A DNA stretch of 64,000 bases, taken from NCBI RefSeq assembly GCF_036016955.1, contig NZ_JAYWXI010000002.1:62001-126000 (forward strand), written 5' to 3'. Both the position numbers and the translations under genes were made by a program. Positions 33,153 to 41,523 of this stretch are shown here, piece by piece. The first letter of the stretch is position 1. Every line of letters starts with the position of its first letter. Origin of the DNA: JAYWXI01 sp036016955. GTDB taxonomy: Bacteria; Bacteroidota; Bacteroidia; Flavobacteriales; Weeksellaceae. The notes below the pieces were generated by a model. It worked only from the letters and a program-made list of their open reading frames with translations. It searched no databases and had not been told where the DNA came from.

Positions 33153-33862
33153 AGCAATTCGATTTCCTTGGTCCTAAAACAGCGAAGACCGTCTTTTTCC
33201 AATTCCACATGAAGCGCTCCTTCCTCATCCACCTTACGAATGATGCCATTTTGTCTTATTCCGCCAAGCGCAAAAAATGAAACTTCATCCCGACGGAAAA
33301 GCCACTCGTTAAAACGACTAAGAACCTCCGCCTCCCCAGGCACCCGAACCAAAGCCTCGCTATAGTACGCATGAAAACGCTGCGTAAAATCATCCAAGTC
33401 AATAGCCAGCCCTGTTTGGCTCAATATCGACCCCGCCTTTGGTAATCCTTCAAAATGCTTTTGTTTTACATTAATCCCGACTCCTGAAACCCAATACGTC
33501 ACTCCGTTCACCCGTCTTTGCTCCACCAACATCCCGCTGATTTTTTTTCCACTAACAAGGATGTCGTTAGGCCATTTGACCTTGACCACCGAAGCGGTCA
33601 AATTGGCAACAAAATCCCGCACCACCAATGCGGTATAAAAATTGAATAATCTCGCAGACAAGGCATACCCTTCCGGACGTAAAGCCAAGCTATACGCCAA
33701 ATTCTCGTCCCGAGAAGATTGCCAAATGTTACCATATTGTCCTCTTCCGGCCAATTGCCGATAGGTATAAAGAGCCACATGCCCGTCTATTTTTTCGGCA
33801 GCTTTTAACACCTCGTCATTGGTGGAACCTTCAACCACCGGAACATACAAAAGTGGGAACAT
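33146..33862 (-). CDS. birA: Biotin-[acetyl-CoA-carboxylase] ligase (BirA, no HTH)
   Basis: 238 residues from ATG 33862. It activates biotin as biotinyl-AMP and attaches it to the carboxyl carrier protein. Seen: 'VEGSTNDEVL', the biotin-binding 'AGRGQYGNIWQSSRDENLAYSLAL', split as GRGQxGxxW, 'VKWPNDILVSGKKISGML' and 'GVGINV'. There is no N-terminal winged helix, so it is a ligase only and not a repressor. An open frame extends upstream to 34102 but runs through rsfS on the other strand and is not coding. Confidence 0.92.
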   Translation of the reverse strand: MFPLLYVPVVEGSTNDEVLKAAEKIDGHVALYTYRQLAGRGQYGNIWQSSRDENLAYSLALRPEGYALSARLFNFYTALVVRDFVANLTASVVKVKWPNDILVSGKKISGMLVEQRRVNGVTYWVSGVGINVKQKHFEGLPKAGSILSQTGLAIDLDDFTQRFHAYYSEALVRVPGEAEVLSRFNEWLFRRDEVSFFALGGIRQNGIIRKVDEEGALHVELEKDGLRCFRTKEIELLY

Positions 33863-33921
33863 TAAGAAAATTTTATGATTAATACGCCTAAAAATAAAGG
33901 CGAAAAATAAACAAAAAACAA

Positions 33922-33929
33922 TAAATTTG
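33922..33929 (+). promoter_or_regulatory. Promoter -7 element TAAATTTG for rsfS
   Basis: Exact TAnnTTTG match, 24 nt before the rsfS ATG, within the 91-bp divergent gap shared with birA. Confidence 0.6.
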
Positions 33930-33953
33930 CACACATTAGACAATATTTTTTGA

Positions 33954-34313
33954 ATGAGCAGTACACAAAAACAACAACTTATAGACAAAATCGTTGAAGC
34001 GATACAAGACACCAAAGGTGAGGACATTAAAATCTTTGACCTCTCCGGCATAGAGAACTCCGTCGCAGAAACTTTTGTGATTTGCAGCGCCAACTCCAAC
34101 ACTCAGGTGAGTGCCATCGCAGGTAATATCGAGAAAAAAGTCCGCAACGAATTAAAGGAACGCCCTTGGCACGTGGAAGGCGCCGATAATGCCCTATGGG
34201 TACTGGTGGATTACGTCTCTGTGGTGGTTCATATTTTTCAGAAACATATTCGGGATTATTACGAAATCGAGGAACTTTGGGGCGATGCTAAAATCACAGC
34301 CATTGAAGATTAA
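33954..34313 (+). CDS. rsfS: Ribosome silencing factor RsfS
   Basis: 119 residues, standard size. RsfS binds ribosomal protein L14 and stops subunit joining when nutrients are short. Family pattern: 'LIDKIVEAIQDTKGEDIKIFDLSGIENSVAETFVIC', here read as its shorter motifs, then 'ERPWHVEGADNALWVLVDYVSVVVHIF' and the ending 'RDYYEIEELWGDA'. The gene is followed 38 bp later by ftsH, a pairing common in Bacteroidota. Confidence 0.95.
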   Translation: MSSTQKQQLIDKIVEAIQDTKGEDIKIFDLSGIENSVAETFVICSANSNTQVSAIAGNIEKKVRNELKERPWHVEGADNALWVLVDYVSVVVHIFQKHIRDYYEIEELWGDAKITAIED

Positions 34314-34351
34314 CTTGTTTTCTCACCGAAAAAATACCAAACCAATCATAC

Positions 34352-36373
34352 ATGAACAATAAAGGATTCAACTGGTTCTTTCCCATCGCTATAGCTGTCG
34401 TTCTTTTCTTCTTTCTACAGCCCATGCTATCGGAATCCGAAGGACCTAAAATTGACGAAGAACGTTTTTTTCAACTGATAAAGAGTGGTAAAGTAAAAGA
34501 AGTTATCGTCTATAACGACGTGAACAAAGCCGACGTGTTTCTTACCAAAGAAGCCAAAAACGAACTGGCCAAAAACGCCGGCAAAAGCAACTCCGAGACC
34601 TTCACCTCTCCTTTCAACTTTAACCAAGGAGGCCCAGATTATTCGTTTTCTTACGGCGACAAAACCCTTCTAATCGAAGCCTATCGAAATTTGAAGAAAG
34701 AAAACCCTGCGATCACCACCTCCATGGATTATGCCAATGCCAAAAACCCAATTTCGGAGATGTTATTTTCGATCCTGATTTGGGTGGCTGTATTGGGGCT
34801 TTTCTACTTTTTCCTTTTCCGCAGAATGAGCGGATCAAGCGGTCCTGGCGGACAGATTTTTTCCATCGGAAAATCCCGCGCCAAACTCTTTGACGAGAAA
34901 GAAAAAGTAAATGTCACGTTTAAAGACGTGGCCGGTTTGGAAGGAGCCAAAGAAGAGGTTCAGGAGGTCGTGGACTTCCTTAAAAATTCTGAAAAATACA
35001 CCAAACTCGGAGGTAAAATCCCTAAAGGCGTACTGTTAGTAGGGCCTCCGGGAACCGGAAAAACCCTTTTAGCCAAAGCCGTAGCCGGCGAAGCTAAAGT
35101 TCCTTTCTTCTCGCTATCGGGTTCCGATTTCGTCGAAATGTTTGTCGGCGTGGGAGCTTCTAGAGTAAGGGATTTATTCGCCCAAGCCAAAGCTAAATCT
35201 CCCGCCATTATTTTCATCGACGAGATTGATGCCATCGGACGTGCCAGAGGAAAAGGAAACATCACCGGTGGCAACGACGAGAGAGAAAACACCCTAAATC
35301 AGCTTCTTACCGAAATGGACGGTTTCGGCACCGATACCAATGTGATTGTAATGGCCGCCACTAACCGAGCCGATATTTTGGATAAGGCTTTGATGCGTGC
35401 CGGGCGTTTCGACCGCTCCATCTACGTGGATCTTCCCGAGTTGCATGAACGGCGACAAATCTTCGACGTTCACCTTGCAAAGATAAAACTCGACCCCAAT
35501 GTCGATCGGGATTTCTTGGCCAAGCAAACGCCTGGATTCAGCGGAGCCGATATTGCAAATGTCTGCAACGAAGCCGCTTTGATCGCTGCCAGAAACAACC
35601 ACGAAATGGTAACCAAACAGGATTTTCTGGATGCCGTGGATCGTATCATCGGAGGTCTTGAGAAAAAGAATAAAGCCATTAAGCCCTCCGAAAAAAGAAG
35701 GGTGGCCTACCATGAAGCCGGGCACGCCTCCATCTCTTGGTTGGTGGAACACGCCGCACCTCTGTTGAAAGTTACCATCGTGCCCAGAGGTCGTTCATTA
35801 GGAGCAGCCTGGTATCTGCCCGAGGAGCGTTCCTTAACCACCACCGAACAAATGCTCGACGAAATCTGTGCGACATTGGGAGGAAGGGCTGCGGAACAAA
35901 CCGTCTTCGGTAACATCTCCACCGGCGCATTGTCCGATTTGGAAAGGGTAACCAAACAAGCCCAATCCATGGTAACCATCTATGGTCTTAACGATAAAGT
36001 AGGAAACATCTCCTACTACGACAGTTCCGGACAAAGCGAATACAGCTTCGGGAAACCCTACTCCGAAGAAACGGCAAAAATGATCGACGAAGAAATTTCT
36101 AAAATCATCGAGGGCCAATACCAAAGAGCGTTAGCTATTCTTTCGGAAAACCGAGATAAGCTTGATGCTTTAGCCGGAAAACTTCTTGAAAAAGAAGTCA
36201 TCTTCCGCGAAGATTTGGAGGAGATCTTCGGAAAGAGAGCCTGGGATCCCGAACTTACGGAGCATCCGGCCTCAACCGCAGGCAATCCCACCGAGCAAGG
36301 TAATGCTCTCGATGCAGATCCCGAGCAAAATCCGCCTTCCGAAGAGCCGCATGAAGCCCAACATAACGAATAA
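34352..36373 (+). CDS. ftsH: ATP-dependent zinc metalloprotease FtsH
   Basis: 673 residues. Membrane-bound AAA+ protease for quality control and regulated breakdown. Two spans (about residues 7-23 and 137-157) enclose a periplasmic domain; AAA Walker A GPPGTGKT at 231-238, Walker B 'IIFIDEID', second-region 'RAGRFDR', and the zinc site HEAGH at 454-458. The last about 40 residues are acidic and Pro/Glu rich (from about 635), a disordered tail. A strong terminator follows the stop. Confidence 0.97.
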   Translation: MNNKGFNWFFPIAIAVVLFFFLQPMLSESEGPKIDEERFFQLIKSGKVKEVIVYNDVNKADVFLTKEAKNELAKNAGKSNSETFTSPFNFNQGGPDYSFSYGDKTLLIEAYRNLKKENPAITTSMDYANAKNPISEMLFSILIWVAVLGLFYFFLFRRMSGSSGPGGQIFSIGKSRAKLFDEKEKVNVTFKDVAGLEGAKEEVQEVVDFLKNSEKYTKLGGKIPKGVLLVGPPGTGKTLLAKAVAGEAKVPFFSLSGSDFVEMFVGVGASRVRDLFAQAKAKSPAIIFIDEIDAIGRARGKGNITGGNDERENTLNQLLTEMDGFGTDTNVIVMAATNRADILDKALMRAGRFDRSIYVDLPELHERRQIFDVHLAKIKLDPNVDRDFLAKQTPGFSGADIANVCNEAALIAARNNHEMVTKQDFLDAVDRIIGGLEKKNKAIKPSEKRRVAYHEAGHASISWLVEHAAPLLKVTIVPRGRSLGAAWYLPEERSLTTTEQMLDEICATLGGRAAEQTVFGNISTGALSDLERVTKQAQSMVTIYGLNDKVGNISYYDSSGQSEYSFGKPYSEETAKMIDEEISKIIEGQYQRALAILSENRDKLDALAGKLLEKEVIFREDLEEIFGKRAWDPELTEHPASTAGNPTEQGNALDADPEQNPPSEEPHEAQHNE

Positions 36374-36392
36374 ATAACAACCAAATAAAGAC

Positions 36393-36428
36393 TCCCGATA
36401 CTTTCCTAAAAGTATCGGGATTTTTTTT
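36393..36428 (+). terminator. Terminator after ftsH
   Basis: Perfect 11-bp stem TCCCGATACTT (36393-36403) / AAGTATCGGGA (36410-36420), loop TCCTAA, followed by eight Ts. Confidence 0.93.
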
Positions 36429-36452
36429 CGCTTCAAAATAAAATATATTTTA

Positions 36453-36460
36453 TACTTTTG
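36453..36460 (+). promoter_or_regulatory. Promoter -7 element TACTTTTG for the LUD-like gene
   Basis: Exact TAnnTTTG match, 30 nt before the TTG start at 36491; likely drives the LUD-like, cdsA, psd group. Confidence 0.6.
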
Positions 36461-36490
36461 TGTTAATAAACCATAAAACTGCTTTCACCA

Positions 36491-37072
36491 TTGAGCCTAT
36501 TTAAGAAATTGGTCAGCAAAATACTTAACCAACCCGAAATGGATGAGGAGAATGATCTCGTAAAATTGGGAGATCAGTTGAAAAATGCGGATTTAGACTA
36601 CAAGTTCGCCCAACTCTTCACCCACTCCGGCGGTTTTTTCAACTATTGCCAGGACGAGGCCGAGGCTCTCCAAACCCTGAATAAAATTATTAAACTCGAA
36701 GGCATCCGCTCCGCTTTCTGCTGGGATGACGATCTAAAAAACTTTCTTAACGTCTTAAATACATCCTATACCGAAGATTTGGAACTCTTCAACGATGCAG
36801 CCTTCATTACCTGCGAGTACCTTATCGCCTATGACGGGCGAATTATGCTTTCGCACAACAATATCAAACACTATCACTCTTCCCGTTTGCCCGATAAAAT
36901 CATCCTTATGGCAAACGTCTCCCAAATCGTGGTGAACCTTAACGACGCCATGATGAAAGTCAAACGAAGAGGAACACTAAGGAACCTAACCTCCATCAGC
37001 GGAAGCCAATCCAAACTGGATACGCCCAATAAAGACAATACCAAAATTTTCCTGCTCCTTTTGGAGGACTAG
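36491..37072 (+). CDS. LUD-domain-like protein, orphan
   Basis: 193 residues starting at TTG 36491 (no ATG before the conserved part). The fold order matches the LUD family (LutC/YkgG): a mid-protein 'AFITCEYLIAYDGRIMLS', then 'KIILMANVSQIVVNLNDAM', and the end 'NTKIFLLLLED'. In LutC-type proteins the last third carries a GPSRTADIE-like segment; here the matching stretch reads SGSQSKLDTPNKD, so ligand binding may differ. No lutA or lutB genes are nearby, which argues against lactate oxidation. Function unknown. It precedes cdsA by 42 bp. Confidence 0.7.
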   Translation: MSLFKKLVSKILNQPEMDEENDLVKLGDQLKNADLDYKFAQLFTHSGGFFNYCQDEAEALQTLNKIIKLEGIRSAFCWDDDLKNFLNVLNTSYTEDLELFNDAAFITCEYLIAYDGRIMLSHNNIKHYHSSRLPDKIILMANVSQIVVNLNDAMMKVKRRGTLRNLTSISGSQSKLDTPNKDNTKIFLLLLED

Positions 37073-37114
37073 TTGGGTAAAAGGTTTTAAAATTCAATTA
37101 TAAATTATCACATT

Positions 37115-37981
37115 TTGGACAAAAATCTATTACAGCGGTTAATTTCCGGTTTCTTCTACGGTTTGGTCATTCTTCTATGCACCACCCCGTTGGGCGAGAC
37201 CTTTTTAGGGAAAATTTCCCCTTGGTTTCAACAGCACCGTCTGTATTTCGGATTAATGGCTTTCTTTATGGCCGTAGGCGTTTACGAATGCGTCAAGCTA
37301 ATGAAATTCGGAAAAAGCTGGGAAAGATTCGCCGTGGTTCCTTTAGCCATCTACGTTTTTTACATTTACGCCAAACGCTATTTTAATCACGGTTTTTACT
37401 ACGATCTTACCCTCTCCGAAGGATTGGCTCTTTCTCTAATCCTTATTGCTGTGCTCACAGTATTCCGCTTCAAAGAAGAGCTTTATAACGACGGAGGAAA
37501 ACTTATTTTTACCGTCATCTATTCGGCTTTGACGTTCGGCTTCGCCCTCGCTATTCCCCAATATACCTCTGGCGGAGAGTTCTCCTTAGAAGCCTTCATG
37601 CTGTTTGTCCTGATTTGGTCCAGCGATTCTTTTGCTTATTTTAGCGGAAGACTCTTTGGCAAACACAAAATGGCCCCTACCATCTCTCCCAAAAAAACTT
37701 GGGAAGGTTTTGCCGGAGGGGTTATACTCACGCTTCTCTTAGGTTTCTTTGTCGAAAGGCAGTACCCCGAGCTGAGAGGCAACTGGATGATGGTGGGTTT
37801 ACTAACCGCCGTATTCGCTCCTATCGGCGATTTGGTGGAAAGCCAACTGAAAAGAACCTTTGGCGTAAAAGACAGTGGCAATATTATCCCCGGCCATGGT
37901 GGCGTATTGGATCGGCTTGATAGCTTTATCCTCTGCGCTCCGGTGATCTATCTATACTTTTTACTAGAAAAATTAATATAA
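37115..37981 (+). CDS. cdsA: Phosphatidate cytidylyltransferase CdsA
   Basis: 288 residues from TTG 37115. It makes CDP-diacylglycerol from phosphatidate and CTP. About seven to eight membrane spans; the C-terminal part has the family pattern 'ISPKKTWEGFAGG' (about 189-201) and 'PIGDLVESQLKRTFGVKDSGNIIPGHGGVLDRLDS', visible as adjacent short motifs near residues 240-275. Only one base separates its stop from the psd start, fitting a shared phospholipid pathway. Confidence 0.94.
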   Translation: MDKNLLQRLISGFFYGLVILLCTTPLGETFLGKISPWFQQHRLYFGLMAFFMAVGVYECVKLMKFGKSWERFAVVPLAIYVFYIYAKRYFNHGFYYDLTLSEGLALSLILIAVLTVFRFKEELYNDGGKLIFTVIYSALTFGFALAIPQYTSGGEFSLEAFMLFVLIWSSDSFAYFSGRLFGKHKMAPTISPKKTWEGFAGGVILTLLLGFFVERQYPELRGNWMMVGLLTAVFAPIGDLVESQLKRTFGVKDSGNIIPGHGGVLDRLDSFILCAPVIYLYFLLEKLI

Positions 37982-37982
37982 A

Positions 37983-38639
37983 ATGAGACTTCATAAAGAA
38001 TCGAAAGGAACCCTCTTGGTCGCGAGCACCGTATTTGCTTTGGCGGCATTTTTATCCATCTATTTCCTTAAATTTTGGGCGTTAGCCCTCCTAATTCCGC
38101 TTTTGGTGGTTTACGGTTTGGTCTTTTGGTTTTTCAGAGTGCCCAACCGCACCATTTTGGAACACCGCGAAAACATTGTGGCTCCAGTGGACGGAAAAGT
38201 GGTTATGATAAAAGAGGTAGAAGAAAACGAATTTCTGAAAAGCAAATGCCTCCAGATTTCCATTTTCATGTCCCCGCTCAATGTACACATCTGCCGCTAT
38301 CCCGTTTCGGGCAAGGTTGTCTATAAAAAGTACCATCCCGGGAAATACTTGGTTGCTTGGCACGAAAAATCATCCACCGAAAACGAGCGTACCACAGTGG
38401 CCGTGGAAAGCCCTACCAAACAAAACATCGTCTTTCGCCAAATTGCAGGCTATGTGGCCCGACGGATTGTATTTTATTGCAACGAAGGCGATACCGCCAA
38501 AGCCGGACACGAATTCGGCTTTATAAAATTCGGATCGCGCATGGACATTTTCGTTCCCCTAAACACCGAAATTTTATGTAAAATAGGCGATAAAACCGTT
38601 GGTGGAATCGACGTCATCGCAAAACTTAAACAAGCATAA
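37983..38639 (+). CDS. psd: Phosphatidylserine decarboxylase proenzyme (short, PSD-A type)
   Basis: 218 residues. It decarboxylates phosphatidylserine to phosphatidylethanolamine. Two N-terminal membrane helices (about 10-50); 'VAPVDGKVVMIKEV' at about 67-80, 'IFMSPLNVHICRYPVSGKV', 'GYVARRIV', and the self-cleavage site Gly-Ser in 'IKFGSRMDIFVP' that yields the pyruvoyl Ser. Short archaetidylserine-decarboxylase-like form, common in Bacteroidota. It acts directly after CdsA and PssA; pssA is not in the window. Confidence 0.94.
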   Translation: MRLHKESKGTLLVASTVFALAAFLSIYFLKFWALALLIPLLVVYGLVFWFFRVPNRTILEHRENIVAPVDGKVVMIKEVEENEFLKSKCLQISIFMSPLNVHICRYPVSGKVVYKKYHPGKYLVAWHEKSSTENERTTVAVESPTKQNIVFRQIAGYVARRIVFYCNEGDTAKAGHEFGFIKFGSRMDIFVPLNTEILCKIGDKTVGGIDVIAKLKQA

Positions 38640-38688
38640 AAACCTTCCTTTTCCACCCCTGAGAAAAGAAGGGAAAAATGTAACTTTC

Positions 38689-38723
38689 ATCCGAATTTGT
38701 ACAAAACAGATTCGGATTTTTTT
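38689..38723 (+). terminator. Terminator after psd
   Basis: 8-bp stem ATCCGAAT (38689-38696) / ATTCGGAT (38710-38717) and a run of six further Ts. A second imperfect hairpin (CCTTCcTTTTC / GAAAAGAAGG) lies just before it at about 38643-38672. Confidence 0.75.
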
Positions 38724-38751
38724 GTATATTTTGCACAAACATTCGCAAACT

Positions 38752-39318
38752 ATGAAACAAATACTCCTCTGCGCCATGGCCACAGGGCTGCTTTTGGGCG
38801 CCACATCCTGCCATGACAAAACAAAAGAAGCCAAACTCCAGCAATGGGAGCAATCGCTTCAACAAAGAGAAACCGAATGGGCAAACAAGGATAGGGATTA
38901 CCAAAAATTAGTTCAGATGAGGGATTCTCTGAGAGCCTCCCAACCTCAAGACAGCCTTATGAGCACTCCGTTACCTTTCGACATGACCGGCTCATGGAAT
39001 GGCAAAATCGTATGCACCGAATCCAATTGCCAAGAATACGTAGTAGGCGACGTCCGAGTAGACCGATGGGAACTGAAAGAAACTAACGGAGTCATCACCC
39101 TGCTCAATTACAACAAATCGGGTGTCGTCCGAAGCTATACAGGAGATTTTGACGGCCAGTCCATCCGTGTAAAATACTCCAACGAGCCCGATGCACAAAA
39201 AAAACTAGATCTGAAAATCGACCTCTCCAACCTCCAACCCAACCGCCTTTCAGGAGTTAGGGAAGCCAAAGTTGATGAGGCTTGTACCGCTAAATTTTCC
39301 ATTGAACTTACCAGATAA
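38752..39318 (+). CDS. Lipoprotein of unknown function
   Basis: 188 residues from ATG 38752. Lipoprotein signal MKQILLCAMATGLLLGATSC. Residues about 24-65 form a charged coiled coil (QQWEQSLQQRETEWANKDRDY); the C-terminal part is beta-rich with two cysteines (CTESNCQEY) and a 'GSWNGKIVC' start, like small extracytoplasmic sensory or binding domains. No family is recognised. The frame is open upstream to 38599 across the psd terminator, so the later ATG is right. It sits 6 bp before the antiporter gene, so the two may form an operon. Confidence 0.75.
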   Translation: MKQILLCAMATGLLLGATSCHDKTKEAKLQQWEQSLQQRETEWANKDRDYQKLVQMRDSLRASQPQDSLMSTPLPFDMTGSWNGKIVCTESNCQEYVVGDVRVDRWELKETNGVITLLNYNKSGVVRSYTGDFDGQSIRVKYSNEPDAQKKLDLKIDLSNLQPNRLSGVREAKVDEACTAKFSIELTR

Positions 39319-39324
39319 TTTTTT

Positions 39325-41463
39325 ATGCTAACTTTACTCAGTGCCGCACATTTCACGCTGCCATTAGAAGATCCGTTACTAAAGTTTTTAGTCGTTCTTA
39401 TCATCATTCTTTTTGCACCGCTGCTGCTCAACAAAATAAAAGTGCCTCATTTGATCGGCCTTATCATCGCCGGAGCCCTGATCGGCCCCAACGGACTCAA
39501 CGTCCTACCCAGAGATGCCAGCATCGTGGTGATCGGAACCACAGGACTTCTTTACATCATGTTTTTGGCCGGCTTGGAAATTGACCTTACCGAATTCAAG
39601 AAAAACAAATGGAAAAGTCTTGGCTTCGGATTATTCACGTTCTCCATTCCTTTGGCATTGGGAATCATCGCCGGATACTATCTTTTGGGATTTTCGCTGC
39701 TCACAGCCGTCCTTTTTGCCAGCCTTTTTTCCTCCCATACCCTAATCGCCTATCCTTTGGTGAGTAAGTTAGGAATTACCAAAAATAAAGCCGTAAACAT
39801 TACCGTAGGCGGAACCATGATTACCGATGTGCTGGCTCTATTGGTTTTGGCAGTCTGCGTAGGGATGTCTCAAGGTACCGTAACCTCCGCTTTTTGGATT
39901 AAACTTTCCCTCTCTGTCATAGCCTTCGGAGCGGTCGTTCTTGTCGTTTTCCCTCTCATAGGGCGATGGTTTTTCAAAACCGTTAACGATAAGGTTTCCC
40001 ACTTCATTTTTGTCTTGGTTATGATTTATTTGGCCGGGCTGTTGGCCGAATTAGCCGGAGTAGAATCCATCATCGGCGCTTTCCTTGCCGGACTTGCCCT
40101 CAACCGGTTAATTCCCCATACCTCCGCCCTGATGAACCGAATCGATTTTATCGGCAATGCCATATTCATTCCCTTCTTTCTCATTAGTGTCGGTATGATT
40201 ATTGACTTCAGAGCTTTCATCAAAGATTTTGAAACCATCAAAGTCGCCTTGGTAATGACCCTAATTGCCATAGGATCGAAGTACCTGGCCGCCGTCATTA
40301 CCCAGAAAACCTTCCGCCTGAAAAAGGAAGAAGGCCTATTAATTTTCGGACTCAGCAGCGCATCTGCCGCCGCAACCCTGGCTGCCGTTATGGTGGGCTA
40401 CAACATCATCATCGGCGAAACCCAAAACGGAGAACCTATCAGATTACTGAACGAAAGCGTCCTGAACGGAAGCATCCTGATGATTTTGGTGTCTTGTACG
40501 GTATCGTCCTTCGTATCACAAAAAAACGCCGATAAAATCGCTACGCAAGAAAACGAAGAGCAATTGAGCGAAGATCAGGGCGATCAGGAGAAAATTTTAT
40601 TGGCCTTACGCTATCAATCTACCGTGGAACCACTTACCAACCTGGCCCTTTTGGCTAAATCGAAAAAGAATACTCAAAATATTTTCGCCCTCAACGTTAT
40701 TAACGAAGAAGACCGCGAAAGCTCGGAAAAGACCGCGGAAAAACTGCTCCACACCGCCACAGACATCGCCGCTGCCGCCGATACAAAACTCCACGTGAGA
40801 AAACGCTACGACACCGACCTCACCAACGGAATAAACAACGAAATAAAAGAACATAAAATAACCGATCTCTTTATCGGTATCGATCCTGATAAAGGGTTCT
40901 CCCACAGCCTAATCTACAACCTTTACAACGGCTACCTTAAAAATTCTTTTGCCAATACCCTAGTGTACCATTCGGCGCAACCTTTGGCCACCGTCGAAGT
41001 TTATCACACGTTGATTCCCGAAAACGCCCATCGCGAACCGGGATTCTTCCACGCTTTGTTGCGAATTTGGAACATCGCCCGAAACTCTGGTTCAAAAGTG
41101 ATTTTTTACAGCAGTGAAGAAGGCATTAAAATGCTCGAAAAAATCCAAAATAAAGCAACCCTGGAGGCCGAGTTCATTATCCTAAGCGACTGGAAAGAAC
41201 TTCCCACCATCGGACAAAAAATGAAGCCCGACGAAGCGTTAATCCTAATGATGGTTCAGCGAGGCAGTAAGGCTTACATTCCCGAAATGCAAAAAATTCC
41301 CGAGTATCTGAGCACGTATTTCACAGATCGGAACTACCTGCTGATCTACCCTAACCACGAAGCTTCAGCCGAAAACGAAAACGTGAAACGCTACAAAAGA
41401 GACGTCAACAACCCTTCCGATTTTGCCGACATCGGAAATTACATCGGAAATCTCTTTAAATAG
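39325..41463 (+). CDS. CPA2-type cation:proton antiporter with UspA-like C-terminus
   Basis: 712 residues. The N-terminal about 390 residues form a 12-13-span Na+/H+ (or K+/H+) exchanger: 'VPHLIGLIIAGALIGPNGL' near residue 36-54, 'FLAGLEIDL', 'SSHTLIAYPLVSKLGI', 'GTMITDVLALLVL' with the transport Asp, and 'ESIIGAFLAGLALNRLIP'. Residues about 430-710 are soluble with two repeats resembling universal stress proteins, likely sensing nucleotides. The ion is not predictable from sequence. Adjacent lipoprotein may be co-expressed. Confidence 0.88.
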   Translation: MLTLLSAAHFTLPLEDPLLKFLVVLIIILFAPLLLNKIKVPHLIGLIIAGALIGPNGLNVLPRDASIVVIGTTGLLYIMFLAGLEIDLTEFKKNKWKSLGFGLFTFSIPLALGIIAGYYLLGFSLLTAVLFASLFSSHTLIAYPLVSKLGITKNKAVNITVGGTMITDVLALLVLAVCVGMSQGTVTSAFWIKLSLSVIAFGAVVLVVFPLIGRWFFKTVNDKVSHFIFVLVMIYLAGLLAELAGVESIIGAFLAGLALNRLIPHTSALMNRIDFIGNAIFIPFFLISVGMIIDFRAFIKDFETIKVALVMTLIAIGSKYLAAVITQKTFRLKKEEGLLIFGLSSASAAATLAAVMVGYNIIIGETQNGEPIRLLNESVLNGSILMILVSCTVSSFVSQKNADKIATQENEEQLSEDQGDQEKILLALRYQSTVEPLTNLALLAKSKKNTQNIFALNVINEEDRESSEKTAEKLLHTATDIAAAADTKLHVRKRYDTDLTNGINNEIKEHKITDLFIGIDPDKGFSHSLIYNLYNGYLKNSFANTLVYHSAQPLATVEVYHTLIPENAHREPGFFHALLRIWNIARNSGSKVIFYSSEEGIKMLEKIQNKATLEAEFIILSDWKELPTIGQKMKPDEALILMMVQRGSKAYIPEMQKIPEYLSTYFTDRNYLLIYPNHEASAENENVKRYKRDVNNPSDFADIGNYIGNLFK

Positions 41464-41476
41464 TTTTAATTTAATT

Positions 41477-41509
41477 AACAACGCCGGAACCATAGGTTCC
41501 GGCGTTGTT
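41477..41509. terminator. Bidirectional terminator, antiporter / ABC exporter
   Basis: Perfect 15-bp stem AACAACGCCGGAACC (41477-41491) / GGTTCCGGCGTTGTT (41495-41509), loop ATA. Placed between convergent genes. Confidence 0.85.
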
Positions 41510-41523
41510 ATAATCCTAAAATT

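Noticed and set aside
33863..34102. N-terminal extension of birA
   Set aside because: The open frame runs antisense through rsfS and encodes no known BirA domain; the conserved start is ATG 33862.
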